Origin: Areca catechu
Lineage: Eukaryota; Streptophyta; Magnoliopsida; Arecales; Arecaceae
NCBI GenBank assembly: GCA_021397845.1
Contig: CM038053.1
Span: 140,568,541-140,632,540 of the forward strand
Direction of reading: 5' to 3'
Length of the DNA: 64,000 nt
The translations under genes were made by a program, and so were the position numbers. Below, piece after piece: positions 24,153-35,250 of the stretch (position 1 is the stretch's first letter; the number at the start of each line of letters is the position of its first letter). The notes under the pieces were generated by a model. The model was not told the DNA's origin and ran no database searches. It was given only the letters and a program-made list of their open reading frames with translations.

Positions 24153-25206
24153 GCAACACACAAAGGAAGGTGCTACGGTTTTGCTAGACCTACGAGTTCA
24201 AATAGAATGGATTAACTTAGATGATACACAGCACAACAACTAGCCCTTTTACCGGCAAGGTAAGAGATGGGAGTGTGGGAGGGAACCCCCACTTTCGCAA
24301 GGACCCAATTAAGGAACCACAACATCACTTAGGTCATTTGACACTAGACCTCTTGCCTTAGACACCAGCTTCCCAAAACTAATTGTAGGGTTATATGCAC
24401 CAGTTTTTCCATAATGGTTAAACCCGACTCGTTGATGTCCCTAAGCTATTAGGTTGCTAATTAGTTTTAAGTTAGGCTTAGGTTTGAAATGCAAGGGTGG
24501 TTGTTTTTGGATCAAGGAAAGGTAATGACCTCCTTCCCTTATCTTATGATATTATCGTCCTTAATATAAGTTATACATATGATGGCATACACATGAAACC
24601 TAATGAAGTGCACTAAAGTTTTTTATATTTTGATGTGTATAGGCAAAAATATGAGTTGCTGAAAAATAAATGAGATGAACCTAAGTGCAGAAATTAAACT
24701 ATGCAGAAATCATGTAATTAACTCCTAAGTATGCAAAAATAAAAGTATGCTGAATTAGACTTGCTAGAATTTTAGGACAGAATTATTCTTAAGAAGTAAT
24801 CAAGCATGAAGAAGTTCTACAGACCGTAATGAATTTTGAGAAAATTTTGAAAAATACTATCAATTATGAAAAATCCATAAAAATAAGAATCAGCAGTTTC
24901 TAAATTTTCTATATATAGAAATAATTAAAATAATAGACAATGTACTTGTTGGACATGATGCAGAATTTAATGGTGCAGAAATCTAATGATGCAAAACTTA
25001 GTTATGCAGAAATCTTTTTTAGGACCTAAGATATCTATCTCCTTGTTTTCTTCTTCAAGGGTCAATCACATCGGCAACCCTACATGCCATAAGAAATCTC
25101 CTTTGAATGGGATGTGAGGGTCTTGCAGCCCTACTTTTTTCTATGACCGGATTGCCATGGTGAAGCACCCGATCTGAGTACTTAAGAGAAACTAAGTCCT
25201 AACCAT
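24153..25206 (-). other. Gyp2 5' leader
   Basis: Non-coding, AT-rich towards the primer site. Contains the conserved block around the hairpin listed separately and the GTGTCTAAGG motif near 24355. No ORF of note. Confidence 0.7.
24287..24302 (-). promoter_or_regulatory. Leader hairpin with GAAA loop (Gyp2)
   Basis: Sense CCTTGC-GAAA-GTGGGG. All six stem pairs can form if G-U wobbles are allowed. Same position and flanks as the Gyp8, NA6 and NA7 hairpins. Candidate packaging signal by inference. Confidence 0.4.
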
Positions 25207-25218
25207 GCTTTAATACCA
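25207..25218 (-). other. Gyp2 primer binding site (mutated)
   Basis: Sense TGGTATTAAAGC, the initiator tRNA-Met site with two changes, 4 nt inside the LTR edge. Confidence 0.8.
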
Positions 25219-25222
25219 AACA

Positions 25223-26696
25223 TGATGCGGGACTACTAAGAGAGATGATATGCATACAAGTAATTTTTTTTGTTGTTTTTATATTTGAGGGGATTGATCG
25301 ATTTCCAAATTCGAAGTAGGAATAGATTTAGGGATTTGCATAATGATAAGAGATTCTAGCATGCATACATAGCCCCTAAGTAATGATAAGAAAAGGAACC
25401 CATGATTGAGGAACCCTGATAGGACTTAGCTCTAAGACAATACCAACCTAGGAGACTAGAGAGTGCAAACCTTGAAGATTCAGATGTGCCCGATGCCGAG
25501 TTCGCTCATACTCGCGGATGCGGCCTGGAAGATCAAGCCTTTGACCTTGTGGATTCATCGACTTTTTATCCGATGGTCATGAAGGCAAGGAAGACTGACT
25601 CCTCTATCCATGACACCAGGAGGACCTGTGAGCAACCGAGTGAAGGGGTTAGAAAATAGCAAGAAGAGGGTATACGAAAGTAAGAAGTGATGGGAAAAAG
25701 AGTTGAGGATGGTGATTGAGAAGGGCTCTTCTCGTTGGGCACCAGGTGGATCTTCCAAGGGCATCCAAGCTTGAAGATGGATTGGTGTCTTGCGAAGGAA
25801 GAAGGTAACTCAGAGCCTCTCACCCCTTGATGTCTCGAAGGAAAGGCACTCTCTCACAGAGTTCCTAGTCTAAGAAGACAAGGGCTAAAGGAAGAAGAAA
25901 CTTCTTAAATTTTCATTTCATTAAAACTATTTTTACAAGAGGAGTTGTGCCCTTTATTTAAGATCCTATGTTCCATTCAAAATTCAAATGAAAAATGGTT
26001 ACAAGTCTTCATCAAGGGTTGCCCAAAAACCTGAATTTGATCTCTTCAAATTTGAAAATCCCCTTTGGCCGACCTTGATTTGGGGGAGTGAAGAGGGGAG
26101 GTTGTCTTCAAGAATCAAGGGATGTTCATTTGATTTTAAGATTCTTCCTTGGCCGGCCATGATTCTTTGGAAAAAGGCTTGATATGGGGAGTGGAGAAGG
26201 GATGTTGTTGGCTTGGATCAAGGGGAGGTGTGATGGGGCATCCAACATGGCATTGACCTTGAAAGCTTCCATCTTGTCTTGGCCACCCAATTGACTTGGT
26301 GATGTGGCGCTTCCTCATGCCATGTGGCACAGATGAAGTGGTGTTCCATAAGCTAAAGTGGCACTCCTACTTGGCATAGAGAGATGGCTTGATCCATCGA
26401 CAATTGGGCTTGACTTGAATGCCCACATATGGACCCATCTTCAAACAAGCTTGAGCCCATCTTTAAGTTGACTTGGGCTTGGGAACCAATTCAGCTAAAT
26501 ACAGGACCCACTGACCCTAATTTGACCAAATTAGCCAAGATACATGACTAAAACAAAAAAAATTGAAACCAATTACATGACTTAAAAGTAACTTACTCAG
26601 GCTTGAAGCCTTATTACAAGACCCAGTAGATTAAAACCCTAATCAGAGATCCACAGAGGGTTGAGGAGCCTCTGTCTAATCCTGGTGCCCGCACCA
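25223..26696 (-). repeat. Gyp2 5' LTR (1474 bp)
   Basis: Begins TGATGCGGGACT and ends GGTGCCCGCACCA, the termini typical of this group. Right next to the Gyp2 primer site, so it is the 5' LTR. No long similarity to the LTR at 4935-6278 is visible. The right flank is AAAAG. Confidence 0.8.
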
Positions 26697-27559
26697 AAAA
26701 GGGTTTTGTGATCTAGTTAATTACTATTTTATGCAATATTTTTAGATCTAAAAATTAGTTTCAAGATCTGATTTTTTACTAATATATGATGTTCTAAATT
26801 TAGATCTGAATTTTATTATCATATATGAGACATATGAAAGTAATTTTGATTTGATTTATTCATATTTAATCTTGAATTTTGATATGAAAAATTAATTTTA
26901 AGATATATAATTAATGTTTAAATATGAATTAATGGCAATGGGTTAACTTGAATCTAGTTTTTTTATTAGATTAGACCTAGGGCTTATAATCAATGTATAA
27001 TGAACAAAACCTAACTAAGCAATTGATTAAATCTAACCAAGAGTAGATAAATATTAGGTTAAGATTGCTCTAGATTAAACATAATAGTTGTAGTTGATCA
27101 AGGTCATATGTTTGATTATACCAAATGGACTTGATTATGGCCTAGTGGTCGAGCTTGAATCATAAAAGCTGACTATTTGAAATGATTAATAATAGATGTC
27201 AGGCAAGTGGTTGAAAGAGGTTTTTAATTGGGACTGTTCTCTTTCCTGGATAGTGATGGTGTCTAAGGAAAGAAATAAGGACCCTCTTATCAATCTTCAC
27301 TTACCTGGACAATATGGTTAATCTATTTTTGATTAGTTTGCTTAGTGATTCGAGTTCACCCTTGCTATCTAGGTTAGTCAGACATGAGATTATGTTGACT
27401 TGAACTAGGTTAGTCAGACATGACATTATGCTGATCAAAATCAGGATAGTCAGATATGAAATTGTGCTGACTATTTAAGTTGAGATCTAAACTTAAACCT
27501 TCTTACATATATTAGACTGGGGTCTTCTACTATTATAGAGATGTGGGCATCTTTCTGGT
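26697..27559. other. Unassigned AT-rich interval
   Basis: No ORF, LTR end or domain recognised. The first 300 bp are very AT-rich with loose internal repeats of TTTAGATCTAAA type. The second half contains a three-unit 36-bp repeat. It may be the oldest host flank in the window or part of a decayed element. Confidence 0.5.
27371..27478. repeat. 36-bp tandem repeat, three units
   Basis: Units start AGGTTAGTCAGACATGA at 27371, 27407 and 27443 (the third is AGGATAGTCAGATATGA). Divergence between units indicates age. Confidence 0.85.
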
Positions 27560-28591
27560 TGTTGACCCCTGGAATGATTTTGATGATAACCAATATTGGA
27601 ACATGTATTTGATTACTAACTCTTTCTAAGTGTTTTCTAAGTTTTTGTAGGATATTTTATATGCAAAACCATTCTTCCTACAACCTTGATGTATGACAAG
27701 TTTATCTTTGAAAATTCTCCATGTAAAGAAGAGCCCAAAGAAAAATCAATCTTGTATTTATGAAATTGGGCTACTTCTATATAGTTTTCTAGTTTAATTT
27801 TTTCAAGATCAGACATCAAAGGAATTGAAAAGTTTTTGAGTTAATTAGAAGTCACTGAAAGAAGTCTGAAGAAGATTGAACAATTGTGGACCCAAGTATC
27901 AAGAGCCGACTCAAAACAGAAGAGCCGACTCAAAGTTTGGCACATCCTTAGTTTTTGGCATGTAGAATTCGAGCCGACCCATGATTGAAGAGCCAAGTCG
28001 GGTAGAGTATGTTTTCAAAAGTTTTTGAGAATTCGAGCCGACTCGAAATATCGAGCTGACTCATCCAGAGTGAAGATTTATCAGTTAGACAATAGTGCCG
28101 ACTCAAGTAGTGAATAGCCGACTCTTCTAGAGTATTGAAAATCTCAGTTCTAAAGAACCAGCCAGGCGAGTCGACTCGATGGAGAAGAACCGACTTGACC
28201 AGAGTTATGTTTTGACCTACCTGAGGAATCGAGCTGACTCAACCCATCCGAGCCAACTCGAATGACTGTTCTAGGTAAGTAACGGCTAGTTCCAGAACTC
28301 TTATTTTGAATCCAAAATGATCTCCAATAGCTATATTTCAAATCCCAATGGTCTACAACGGCTATATCTACCTGAAATTAGTTGAAGGTAGTATAAATAA
28401 GGGATTTGAATCACTTTTGGAAAAGTTAATGAGAGATAAATGAACTTTTACTGAATATTTGAAAGAACACTCAAGAGAGCATTCAAAGAAAGCACTCAAG
28501 ACTTCACCAACTCTGATTAGAATCTTGAGGCATTCATTAAGGAAGTTAAGAAGCCTTGAAGAGCATTCAAAGTGCAATCAAGAGGGCTTCT
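27560..28591 (+). repeat. Cop5: truncated copia LTR
   Basis: Starts TGTTGACCCC..GATTTTGATGATAACC, closely like the Cop10 LTR start (TGTTGGCTTTGG..GATTTTGATGATTAAC). It shares AACGGCTAG and the order of blocks. A TATA box TATAAATA lies at 28392-28399. Between 27900 and 28260 the motif GAGCCGACTC and variants recur about ten times. It ends abruptly at 28591 where another LTR begins (TGATGCGGG), so its 3' part is missing or displaced. Confidence 0.7.
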
Positions 28592-28823
28592 TGATGCGGG
28601 ATGACTCTAAGATTGCTAATCATATAGAAAAAATAGTAAATTAATTTTTTTATATTTTTTTATAATTTAATTTATAGGCTAGATTCCTAAAATTAAGTAA
28701 GAACTAGCAAATGGGATAGCAATGCAAAGAATCATCATGATCGCAGGCAAGCTCATGCAAAATAATAAATTCTAAAAAAATGAGTTTTTTATTTTTTTGC
28801 ATCCCTAGGTTCATCCTGCATCA
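28592..28823. repeat. Composite LTR remnant before NA6
   Basis: The first 150 bp look like the start of a minus-strand LTR (TGATGCGGGATGACTC, compare 25223). From about 28746 the sequence matches the last 80 bp of the NA6 3' LTR (AATGAGTTTTTTATTTTT..CATCCTGCATCA) and leads into the NA6 primer site. Thus an NA7-type 3' LTR start and the end of the NA6 5' LTR have been fused, probably by deletion. The outer 13 bp form an inverted repeat with one mismatch. Confidence 0.5.
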
Positions 28824-28826
28824 GTT

Positions 28827-28838
28827 TGGTATCAGAGT
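28827..28838 (+). other. NA6 primer binding site
   Basis: TGGTATCAGAGT, initiator tRNA-Met type with one change, 3 nt after the LTR end CATCA. Confidence 0.85.
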
Positions 28839-29909
28839 GGGTTTAAGATAGTTTTTTATCTGCATTAGATTCACAAAACCCTAGTTCTGAATTTTCTGCA
28901 TCCTGTCCCCTACATTAGGTGTCTAATTTCTATCTGATTTTGACCATCTAGGAATTTTATTTTTCTATAAAACTTGCATGAATTGTTATCTATCTAGTCA
29001 TCTATTTTATCATATTTTAAAATTAATTTTATAGAAGTTTAAATCATTAAAATTTGGCATCTTAAAAATCCTAACAAAACCCTAAAATTTCTGTAGCAGT
29101 CTGAAAACCTTAGGATTCTCATCATTAATTGATTTTTTTTTTTGCATAAGATTTGGTAGGTATCATCATCTCTATCCATCATCTATCATAGAATCTTTTT
29201 GATTTTTTTATGCATCAATATCTATATCAAAATCTGCATCATCTGAAACCCTAATTTCCTGAATTTCTGCACTTACCTGACCCAACATAATCAATTTCCA
29301 AACCCCTAATCCCAAGCCAAACTTTGTTTGCTAACCCCAATTAACCTAAATTCAATTTGTCGCAGCATAAAATAATTAAAAAAATATTTTATTTTCTGAT
29401 TGTTTTAGATTGCATCAGGACCGTTGAATGTTCATCATCTTTTAATCTAATATTAAGGATAATCAATATAGCATCAGGGAAGGATTTCATCACCTATCCT
29501 GGATCCAAAACAACCATCATCATTTTGACCTAAGCCTAATTAAAATAAATTAGACCTAATTTGCCCTAGAGGGCTAGGTGACACCAACAGGTTAGGTCGA
29601 AACCATGTGGGCTAACTAGTTCATTTAATTCTTTAGCTATTACTGAAATTTGGTGTCTAAGGCTGAGGGTCCAGAGTCAAACAACCTAAGTGGTGTTGTT
29701 GTTTTTAATTAGGTCTCTGTGAAAGCATGGGGGGCCTCCCACACTCCCACCCTCTACCTGGTCAGAGGAAGGATTAGCTATTGGGTTAAGTGTAAGTTGA
29801 ACTGGCCCATTCAGTTTAGCTCTAGGTCTAGGAAATCCTAGATTGTACTAGCCTAGTTCTTTTTGCATGCTTGGCTGAACCATTCCATTCTGATTGCTAG
29901 ATTGAGTAT
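28839..29909 (+). other. NA6 5' leader
   Basis: AT-rich non-coding. It holds the group motif TTGCCCTAGAGGGCTAGG near 29560-29580 and the block AATTAGG..CCTCCCAC near 29706-29745 with the hairpin (29715-29730). Confidence 0.7.
29715..29730 (+). promoter_or_regulatory. Leader hairpin with GAAA loop (NA6)
   Basis: CTCTGT-GAAA-GCATGG: five of six pairs including wobbles. Same flanks as in Gyp2, Gyp8 and NA7. Confidence 0.35.
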
Positions 29910-30913
29910 ATGACCACTAGATTAGGAACCCAATACCAAAAGTCCACAAGCCAAACCAATTCAGCCATGGATTCCAATTTTGAGGCCTTCAAGAACCAGT
30001 TTGCCAAACTAAACCAAGCCAACACCCAAACCCAAAATCAGTTTGCCAAGATAAACACTAGGTTTGATCAATCCCAGACCCAGATGAACCAAATAAACCA
30101 TAGATTCGATTATGGATTCGACCAAGTAGACCAACGATTTGACCAGATAACCTAAACAAATAACCAAACAACCACTAGGATCGACCAATTAACCACTAGA
30201 TTAAACCAAGTAGGAACCTCAGACCAAACCCATATACCCAAGGAACCCATAGTCCCTAGATATGAACCCAGTAGTAACCCACTATCCCTCAGTCACCCTA
30301 AACCCTATAGGATTGATACCCCTATATTTGAATCCATAACCTTTAAACCCATAACCTATGAACCCATAACCCTTAGTTTACCCACTAGTGTTATCCCAAA
30401 CTCTAGTCAATTCTCAGTAGCCAAACCCCTCTTACTACCCCATTGGTTCACCAAGATGATCTAGAAAAAGAGATATATGAGGCTGACCCAAGTTTGGTAT
30501 AGGAGTATGAAGATAATGAGTCTATTGAAGATCTAGAAGAGTACCCTATAGAAGACCCAGGATTAGTTGACTATGACCAAACCCAGATAAAAACCAACCC
30601 AGAATTAGTTGAACCAGAAGTCCAGTGTAACCAACCCAGTTCAACCATGGAGTCCAATCTAGAAACCCTCTTTAAGGCCATGATGGAATAGTTTGACCAG
30701 TTGGAACACAAGTTTGACCAAAGGAATAAAATGTTTGACCAATTGATCCAATCGAATAACCAAATGACCTATAGGATTGAACCATTAGATGACTAGGTAG
30801 AAGACCACCCAACATTAGTTGAACCTAACCATACCCAAGTAGGAGTAGACCTAGATTTAGCTAATTCTAGCCATACCCAAATAGTAACCAACATAGAGTT
30901 AGTTGACCATGCA
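29910..30913 (+). pseudogene. NA6 gag-like region with duplicated coil
   Basis: ATG at 29910 (MTTRLGTQY) matches the gag start of Gyp1, NA7 and NA11. 29910-30155 encodes a Gln/Asn/Phe-rich coil (FAKLNQ, FDQVDQRFDQIT). After stops, a second similar module lies at about 30640-30800 (MESNLETLFKAM, FDQRNKMFDQLIQ). An acidic, Glu/Pro-rich stretch rich in EPEV and LVEP repeats follows. The capsid-like domain and zinc knuckle are absent. At least four in-frame stops. Confidence 0.6.
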
Positions 30914-31492
30914 GTGGAAGAACCCTTAAAGGAAGAAGACCATGAGAAACCCAATCCTACTGTTAGAATCCTACCTGAGGAGCCACTAGAAGAAAGCCCA
31001 ATTATAGAGCCCAGTCCTTTGATTTATGAGCCAGAAGAGTTTATTAAGAACTTGACCTCTTTGAATCAGTACGCTCAGGATGAAATCATTTCATTGACTC
31101 TAATTGATCTCTTCCCTGAAGTCAACAATCCTTTCTTCCATTATGTAGACCCTTTAAATATACCTCAAACCCATAAGGTAATTCTCATTACTATAGGACT
31201 CATCCCTGAAACACCTTCTTGTCTCTTAGTCTACCTGATTAACCCCGAACCCTTTTTCAATCAGACTAACCCTGAATCCACCTCATATTTTCTACCTTTT
31301 CATGAATTTTCTTATATTTCTTTAACCATTCATTTGCATTTTATAGAAGTAAGCATACTGCATTCATACATTGTGCATGTTAGGTTTGCATCTTACTTCT
31401 TGCATACCCTTTGGTATTTAGTAGGCATAAATAGTAAATTTTCATGTACATGCCATGCTAGGGTCAAACCTAGAGAGTCTATAGTGTGTTAG
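30914..31492 (+). CDS. NA6 acidic-integrase-like ORF (192 aa)
   Basis: The first 60 residues are Glu/Pro-rich; then comes a segment without known domain. Residues about 122-192 align with the integrase core of the autonomous elements around the second catalytic Asp. YFLPFHE corresponds to AHFIPCSQ, and VRFASYFLHTLWYLVG to VRFISYF..LGTKLKF. The SDRD motif that carries the catalytic Asp is missing, so this cannot be an active integrase. The C-terminus ARVKPRESIVC is shared with NA7. No clear own start signal; the true start may lie upstream in frame with gag. Function unknown. Confidence 0.6.
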   Translation: MEEPLKEEDHEKPNPTVRILPEEPLEESPIIEPSPLIYEPEEFIKNLTSLNQYAQDEIISLTLIDLFPEVNNPFFHYVDPLNIPQTHKVILITIGLIPETPSCLLVYLINPEPFFNQTNPESTSYFLPFHEFSYISLTIHLHFIEVSILHSYIVHVRFASYFLHTLWYLVGINSKFSCTCHARVKPRESIVC

Positions 31493-32179
31493 GTTAGACC
31501 CTAGAAAGTTCAATAAAATTTCCTTCGATAGGAAAGTTTAGTCAAGTCTAATAGGTATTATTAGTTGAGTCCAATAAAATTCATAGTCCTAAATCACATA
31601 TCTATAGCTACACTAGCCTCTGCACAGCATATGCATCTAGAAATTAGTCAAAAGCTGAACATAATTAATGAACCTTATAAGAACTTGGCTAATTCCTGAA
31701 AGAGAGATAAAGAATTTGTAGAGGATCATGTATGTGATTAAGGAATTTCATGATCATGAAGCAGGCCCATCCAAATTAATGAAGAGCAGTGGATCCAATG
31801 CCTATGTGCTTGAGAGACCACTTGATTTAGGTATTAGCTCTACTACCTTCATTATCTCAGACTTTGTAGAGTATAGGGATCCAGCAGATATACCTAGTGA
31901 GCCCTTTAAGCCACTCCCTTTCTTTGTGAGTGAACCCATCTCAGAGTGTCCACAACAATTTAGCCTTTTGGTGAGGAAAAGATTAAGAGAATCCTGGACG
32001 ATCAAGCTATCGGTACCCAAGATAAAGGCTATCATGGTATTTAGTCAGCTGGCAAGGTCGGCCAGAATCTAAAGACTTGTGGAGCACTAGTGAGGATCTG
32101 TAGTGCCACAACCTAGACCCTTCTTGAGCCAAATTGACCCTTACTCGATCGGGTCGAGTTCCTCCTGCCCCAGGAGAAT
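31493..32179 (+). pseudogene. NA6 integrase tail and chromodomain remnant
   Basis: After a non-coding link with two AATAAAATT motifs, 31620-31740 matches the AQH..LEISQKLN integrase tail. 31728-32072 keeps SNAYVLERPLDLGIS and SDFVEYRDPADIPSEPF. The chromodomain frame to 32179 is shifted but ends in the usual sequence before the LTR (SIGSSSCPRRIG type). Confidence 0.65.
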
Positions 32180-33760
32180 TGGTGGAGACACTAGGATTAG
32201 ACACAAATCACTGGATTCCATATAGTTTATTGATTAGGATTTTAAATTTTAGAACCTTAGTTATGTGTCACAATTTTGTAATCAATTAAGATTGAGTCAT
32301 GTAATAAGTTGAGGTTAGTTGATTTGTCTCAACCCTCAACCCTAATCAGTATATCAAGTCCTGTACTTCAATTATGAGTCCAGTATGAGTCCAATTTTTG
32401 TAGAAGAGAGGAGGTTACCATATTTTGGAGTTCCACCAGGCCCCATCTAGGAGTCAGAGGCCACTACATCAGCCTATTGGATTTTGTGTGACAACCTAGG
32501 ATCCAAGATGCTTTTAGAAACCCTGATTCCTTCCAGATGCCCTCTAGATGCCCATATTCAAGTCCAGATGCCAGAGCATATTCCCAAACTTGAGCATCCA
32601 TAATTTCTAAGGTCCATCTACATCCCAACCCAAGGAAATCAAGCCCAAGTGCCAAGCCCAAGCCCTTAAGAAGCAAGATTCCAGCCTGATTCCTTGGAAT
32701 ATACCACCCCAGCGCCTAACCCCTGGAAGCCCACCTGGGCTCCTCAAAAATTCACCCAAGCCCATGAAGGAGGCATCCTTGCTGCCGCACCAAGGTCCAA
32801 AACTAAATTTATGGAGTTTGACCAAGTCCAAGCCAAGAGGAGGTGCCCATAATTGACTAGTCAAAGCATGAAGGGAGAAGGAGAAGACTAGGTCAATTCC
32901 TAACTTAATGGGGATTTGTTTTTCTAACCTAGCTAGGAGTGGTTATTTTAACTCAAGTATGTAACCATAGTTAGAGGGCATGGGAGCTCTATATAAACCC
33001 CACCCCTCCCCCTCTTGTAATTAAACTTTTATTCATGATATCAAAACCCTGGTGAAATTTATTTGAGCTTGCGAGCTTGTGTTACTTTGTTCTTTTGGTT
33101 CTTTGGTTTGTGTTTGTGTTCTCTTGCTTGGCCGACCTCTATCCTTGCTGTTCTCCATGTCCAAGCAGCAAAAACCCAACTTCCAAGCATCAGCCACGTC
33201 CAAAGAAGGAGTGCCCTAGGCCGCCAAGCAGGGAGATCTTCACCAAGCTTCAAGCCACCCAGCTTCTAAACCCTAACCTGATTCCTTCTAAACTTAGTTT
33301 CCTTTCTTTTTCTTACTTGCTATTTTGATTGACCCTTGATGTTTTGCAGGATCCTCGAGATGTTTCACCTCCCTAGAGGAGGTTTTCCTTACCTCCAGGA
33401 CTGCCTAAATCAGCCATCTAATCAAGGGAACCGATCTTTGTCTTCCAGGCATCAATCTGAGAGCTGTGTGACCCCTTTGATTGTAGATTCTTCAAATCAC
33501 TGATTGATAACATCCTTCCCTTCTTTTAACTTCTAATTTTATGAAGATAAGCTATCATAATCTGGAAGTTTCTCAATTCCTAGGTCTTGAGATTCATTAG
33601 TTTGCATGAGAATTTTGCAGGTATGCTTGTTTCTGCCATTGCTAGTCCTTATGCTAAACTTTGCTTATCTTTCATGTTCTTAACCATGAAATTAAAATTC
33701 TAAAAATTTCAAAAAAATGAGTTTTTTATTTTTCTGCATCCTTAGGTTCATCCTGCATTA
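32180..33760 (+). repeat. NA6 3' LTR (1581 bp)
   Basis: Begins TGGTGGAGACAC right after a purine-rich CCAGGAGAAT stretch; ends CATCCTGCATTA, with the terminal CA changed to TA. TATA box TATATAAA at 32990-32997. No coding content. Confidence 0.8.
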
Positions 33761-34193
33761 ATAAGGAAGAAAATGATGGGATGTCTCATGAAGAGGGGCG
33801 GTGATTATGGAGGAAAATGTAGGCCAATTCAAACTCTTTCTCTTGGGCAACAATCCATGGTGAGGTGTCTTGGTGATGTGGCAATGTGGAGTGATAAAGT
33901 GGATTCCAAGTCGGTGATCCCATGGTCCATGCGCCCATCCTCCACTAACCTTCCTTATTTGATTGTGCTAAAACCAGATTAGACTGGGACTGAACTCCTC
34001 TTGACTCAATTCAATAAAGAACCCAATCGACATAAATACAGGACTCAATTACCCAAATGAAATAAATACAGGACTAATAAACCCAATTAAAACTTATTAC
34101 AGGACTCAAACTCTCAATCTTCCATCCATAAAGAACCTAGCTTAATCTATATTAGTTGAAGTCTCTTTCCGAGCTGGGTGCCCGCACCAATTC
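33761..34193 (-). repeat. NA7 3' LTR, U3 part
   Basis: 433 bp from the NA6 end to GGTGCCCGCACCA, the group's LTR terminus, followed by the ATTCTCC purine-tract boundary. The left part of this LTR has been replaced by NA6; 28592-28745 may be its other end. Confidence 0.65.
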
Positions 34194-34830
34194 TCCCCAG
34201 GTGGGAGGAACTCAACCCTGTCGAGTAAGGATCGGTCTGACTATGATACCTTTCTAGTAGGTCTGGGTCAATTTGTTGTAGATCCTCTCGAGTGATCCAG
34301 GAGTCCTCAGATTCTGGTCAGCCCTACCAATGAACCAGATAACGTTGATAGCCCTTACTTCTAGTGGTAATCGCCTGGTCATCCAAGATACGTTCAACTC
34401 TTTCTCTCCGCTCTGGTGGAATTGCTGGTGGACACTCAGGTAGGGTTTTGCTCTCAAAGGCAGGATAAGGCCCAAAAGGTACACTAGGAATTAATGTCGG
34501 CTATTTATATTCTTTCAAATCGAAAATATTAAATGTTAAACTAATGCCATAATCTGGTGGTAACTCTAACACATATGCATTAGGTCCAATTTTTTTAATT
34601 ACTTTGAAAGGTCCAGCTCCTCGGGCATGCAGTTTCTTTATAGTTCCTGGTGGAAACCTTTCAGGTCTAAGTTTAATCATTACAGAGTCCCCTTCATTAA
34701 ATTCTTTCATTCGTTTATGTGAATTAGGCATATGCTTATAGACTTCATTGCTCATTTGAATCTTTTTACTAATTTCCTTATACAATTCCTTAATATGCTG
34801 TGCATATGACTCTGTAGACTCAGAGACTCA
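34194..34830 (-). pseudogene. NA7 integrase tail and chromodomain
   Basis: 34501-34785 encodes the integrase C-terminal region (DSVMIKLRPERFPPG, ARGAGPFKVIKKIGPNAYV). A stop then separates the chromodomain frame (34254-34484 and shifted frames; SWITREDLQ type near 34290, DPDLLERY near 34270). The frame runs through the purine tract toward the LTR. Confidence 0.75.
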
Positions 34831-35250
34831 TACTAATACTTGACAAAAATAGATTCAACTATATATTCCTATTGAGAGGAATTTTATTGGATTCTCTAGA
34901 GCCTAAACCTAACAGATTATTGACTCTTTAGGTTTGACCCTGGTCTGGTATGCACATGAAAAATTACCATGGACCCCCAGCAAATCCCATAAGGTCTTCC
35001 AAAAGTAGGTCACAAATGGGATGGGCTCTAAGGGTTCATGCAACATGGTAATCTCAATATAGTGTAACCTAATGGCTTTAGAAACATGTGTAGACTCAGG
35101 AACGGGTAGAAAATAGGAATCAGAGTCTTGGGGCAATCTATGGGAGGCATGAAACAGACCTTGATTAGTTAGGATGATCTTAAAATTTGGATATTGATAT
35201 ATGGGTGCAAGTTCTAGGGAAGGCTAGATGTTCCTAGATGGTGGAAGGTC
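34831..35250 (-). pseudogene. NA7 integrase-core-derived ORF
   Basis: 34909-35136 reads SYFLPVPES..IRLHYIEI..PIPFVTYFWKTLWDLLG and ends RVKPKESIIC, aligning along its length with NA6 and NA11. As in those, the SDRD catalytic Asp motif of integrase is gone. Upstream, near 35210-35300, the linker FPDKLPKDLPDDLPPS corresponds to the segment just before RT in autonomous copies, so the deletion junction is near 35190. After the stop comes a link containing CAATAAAATTCC, as in NA6. Confidence 0.65.

Larger units (their letters stand above)
6279..26696 (-). mobile_element. Gyp2: Ty3/gypsy chromovirus, split by two insertions
   Basis: Minus-strand element in three pieces: 6279-8876, 11247-11332 and 22136-25222, plus 5' LTR 25223-26696. 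The RT reading continues across both gaps when compared with Gyp1 and Gyp8. Solo4 interrupts at the RT position where other copies read ATGGCTCTACTGTCGAC, and Tat3 interrupts 86 bp further on. The element holds chromodomain, integrase, RNase H, RT, protease, zinc knuckle and gag, all with stops or frameshifts, so it is dead. It is older than both insertions. Confidence 0.85.
28746..33760 (+). mobile_element. NA6: non-autonomous chromovirus derivative
   Basis: Plus-strand element with a 5' LTR stub, primer site (28827-28838), leader, gag-like N-terminal coil, long acidic region, integrase-derived ORF (30914-31492), integrase tail with chromodomain remnant and a 1581-bp 3' LTR (32180-33760). 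No protease, RT or RNase H is present. It lies within the remnant 3' LTR of NA7, whose other side resumes at 33761. Confidence 0.75.

Noticed and set aside
28592..28823. MITE with 13-bp inverted ends
   Set aside because: No target duplication flanks it, and the right half is the end of the NA6 LTR directly before its primer site.
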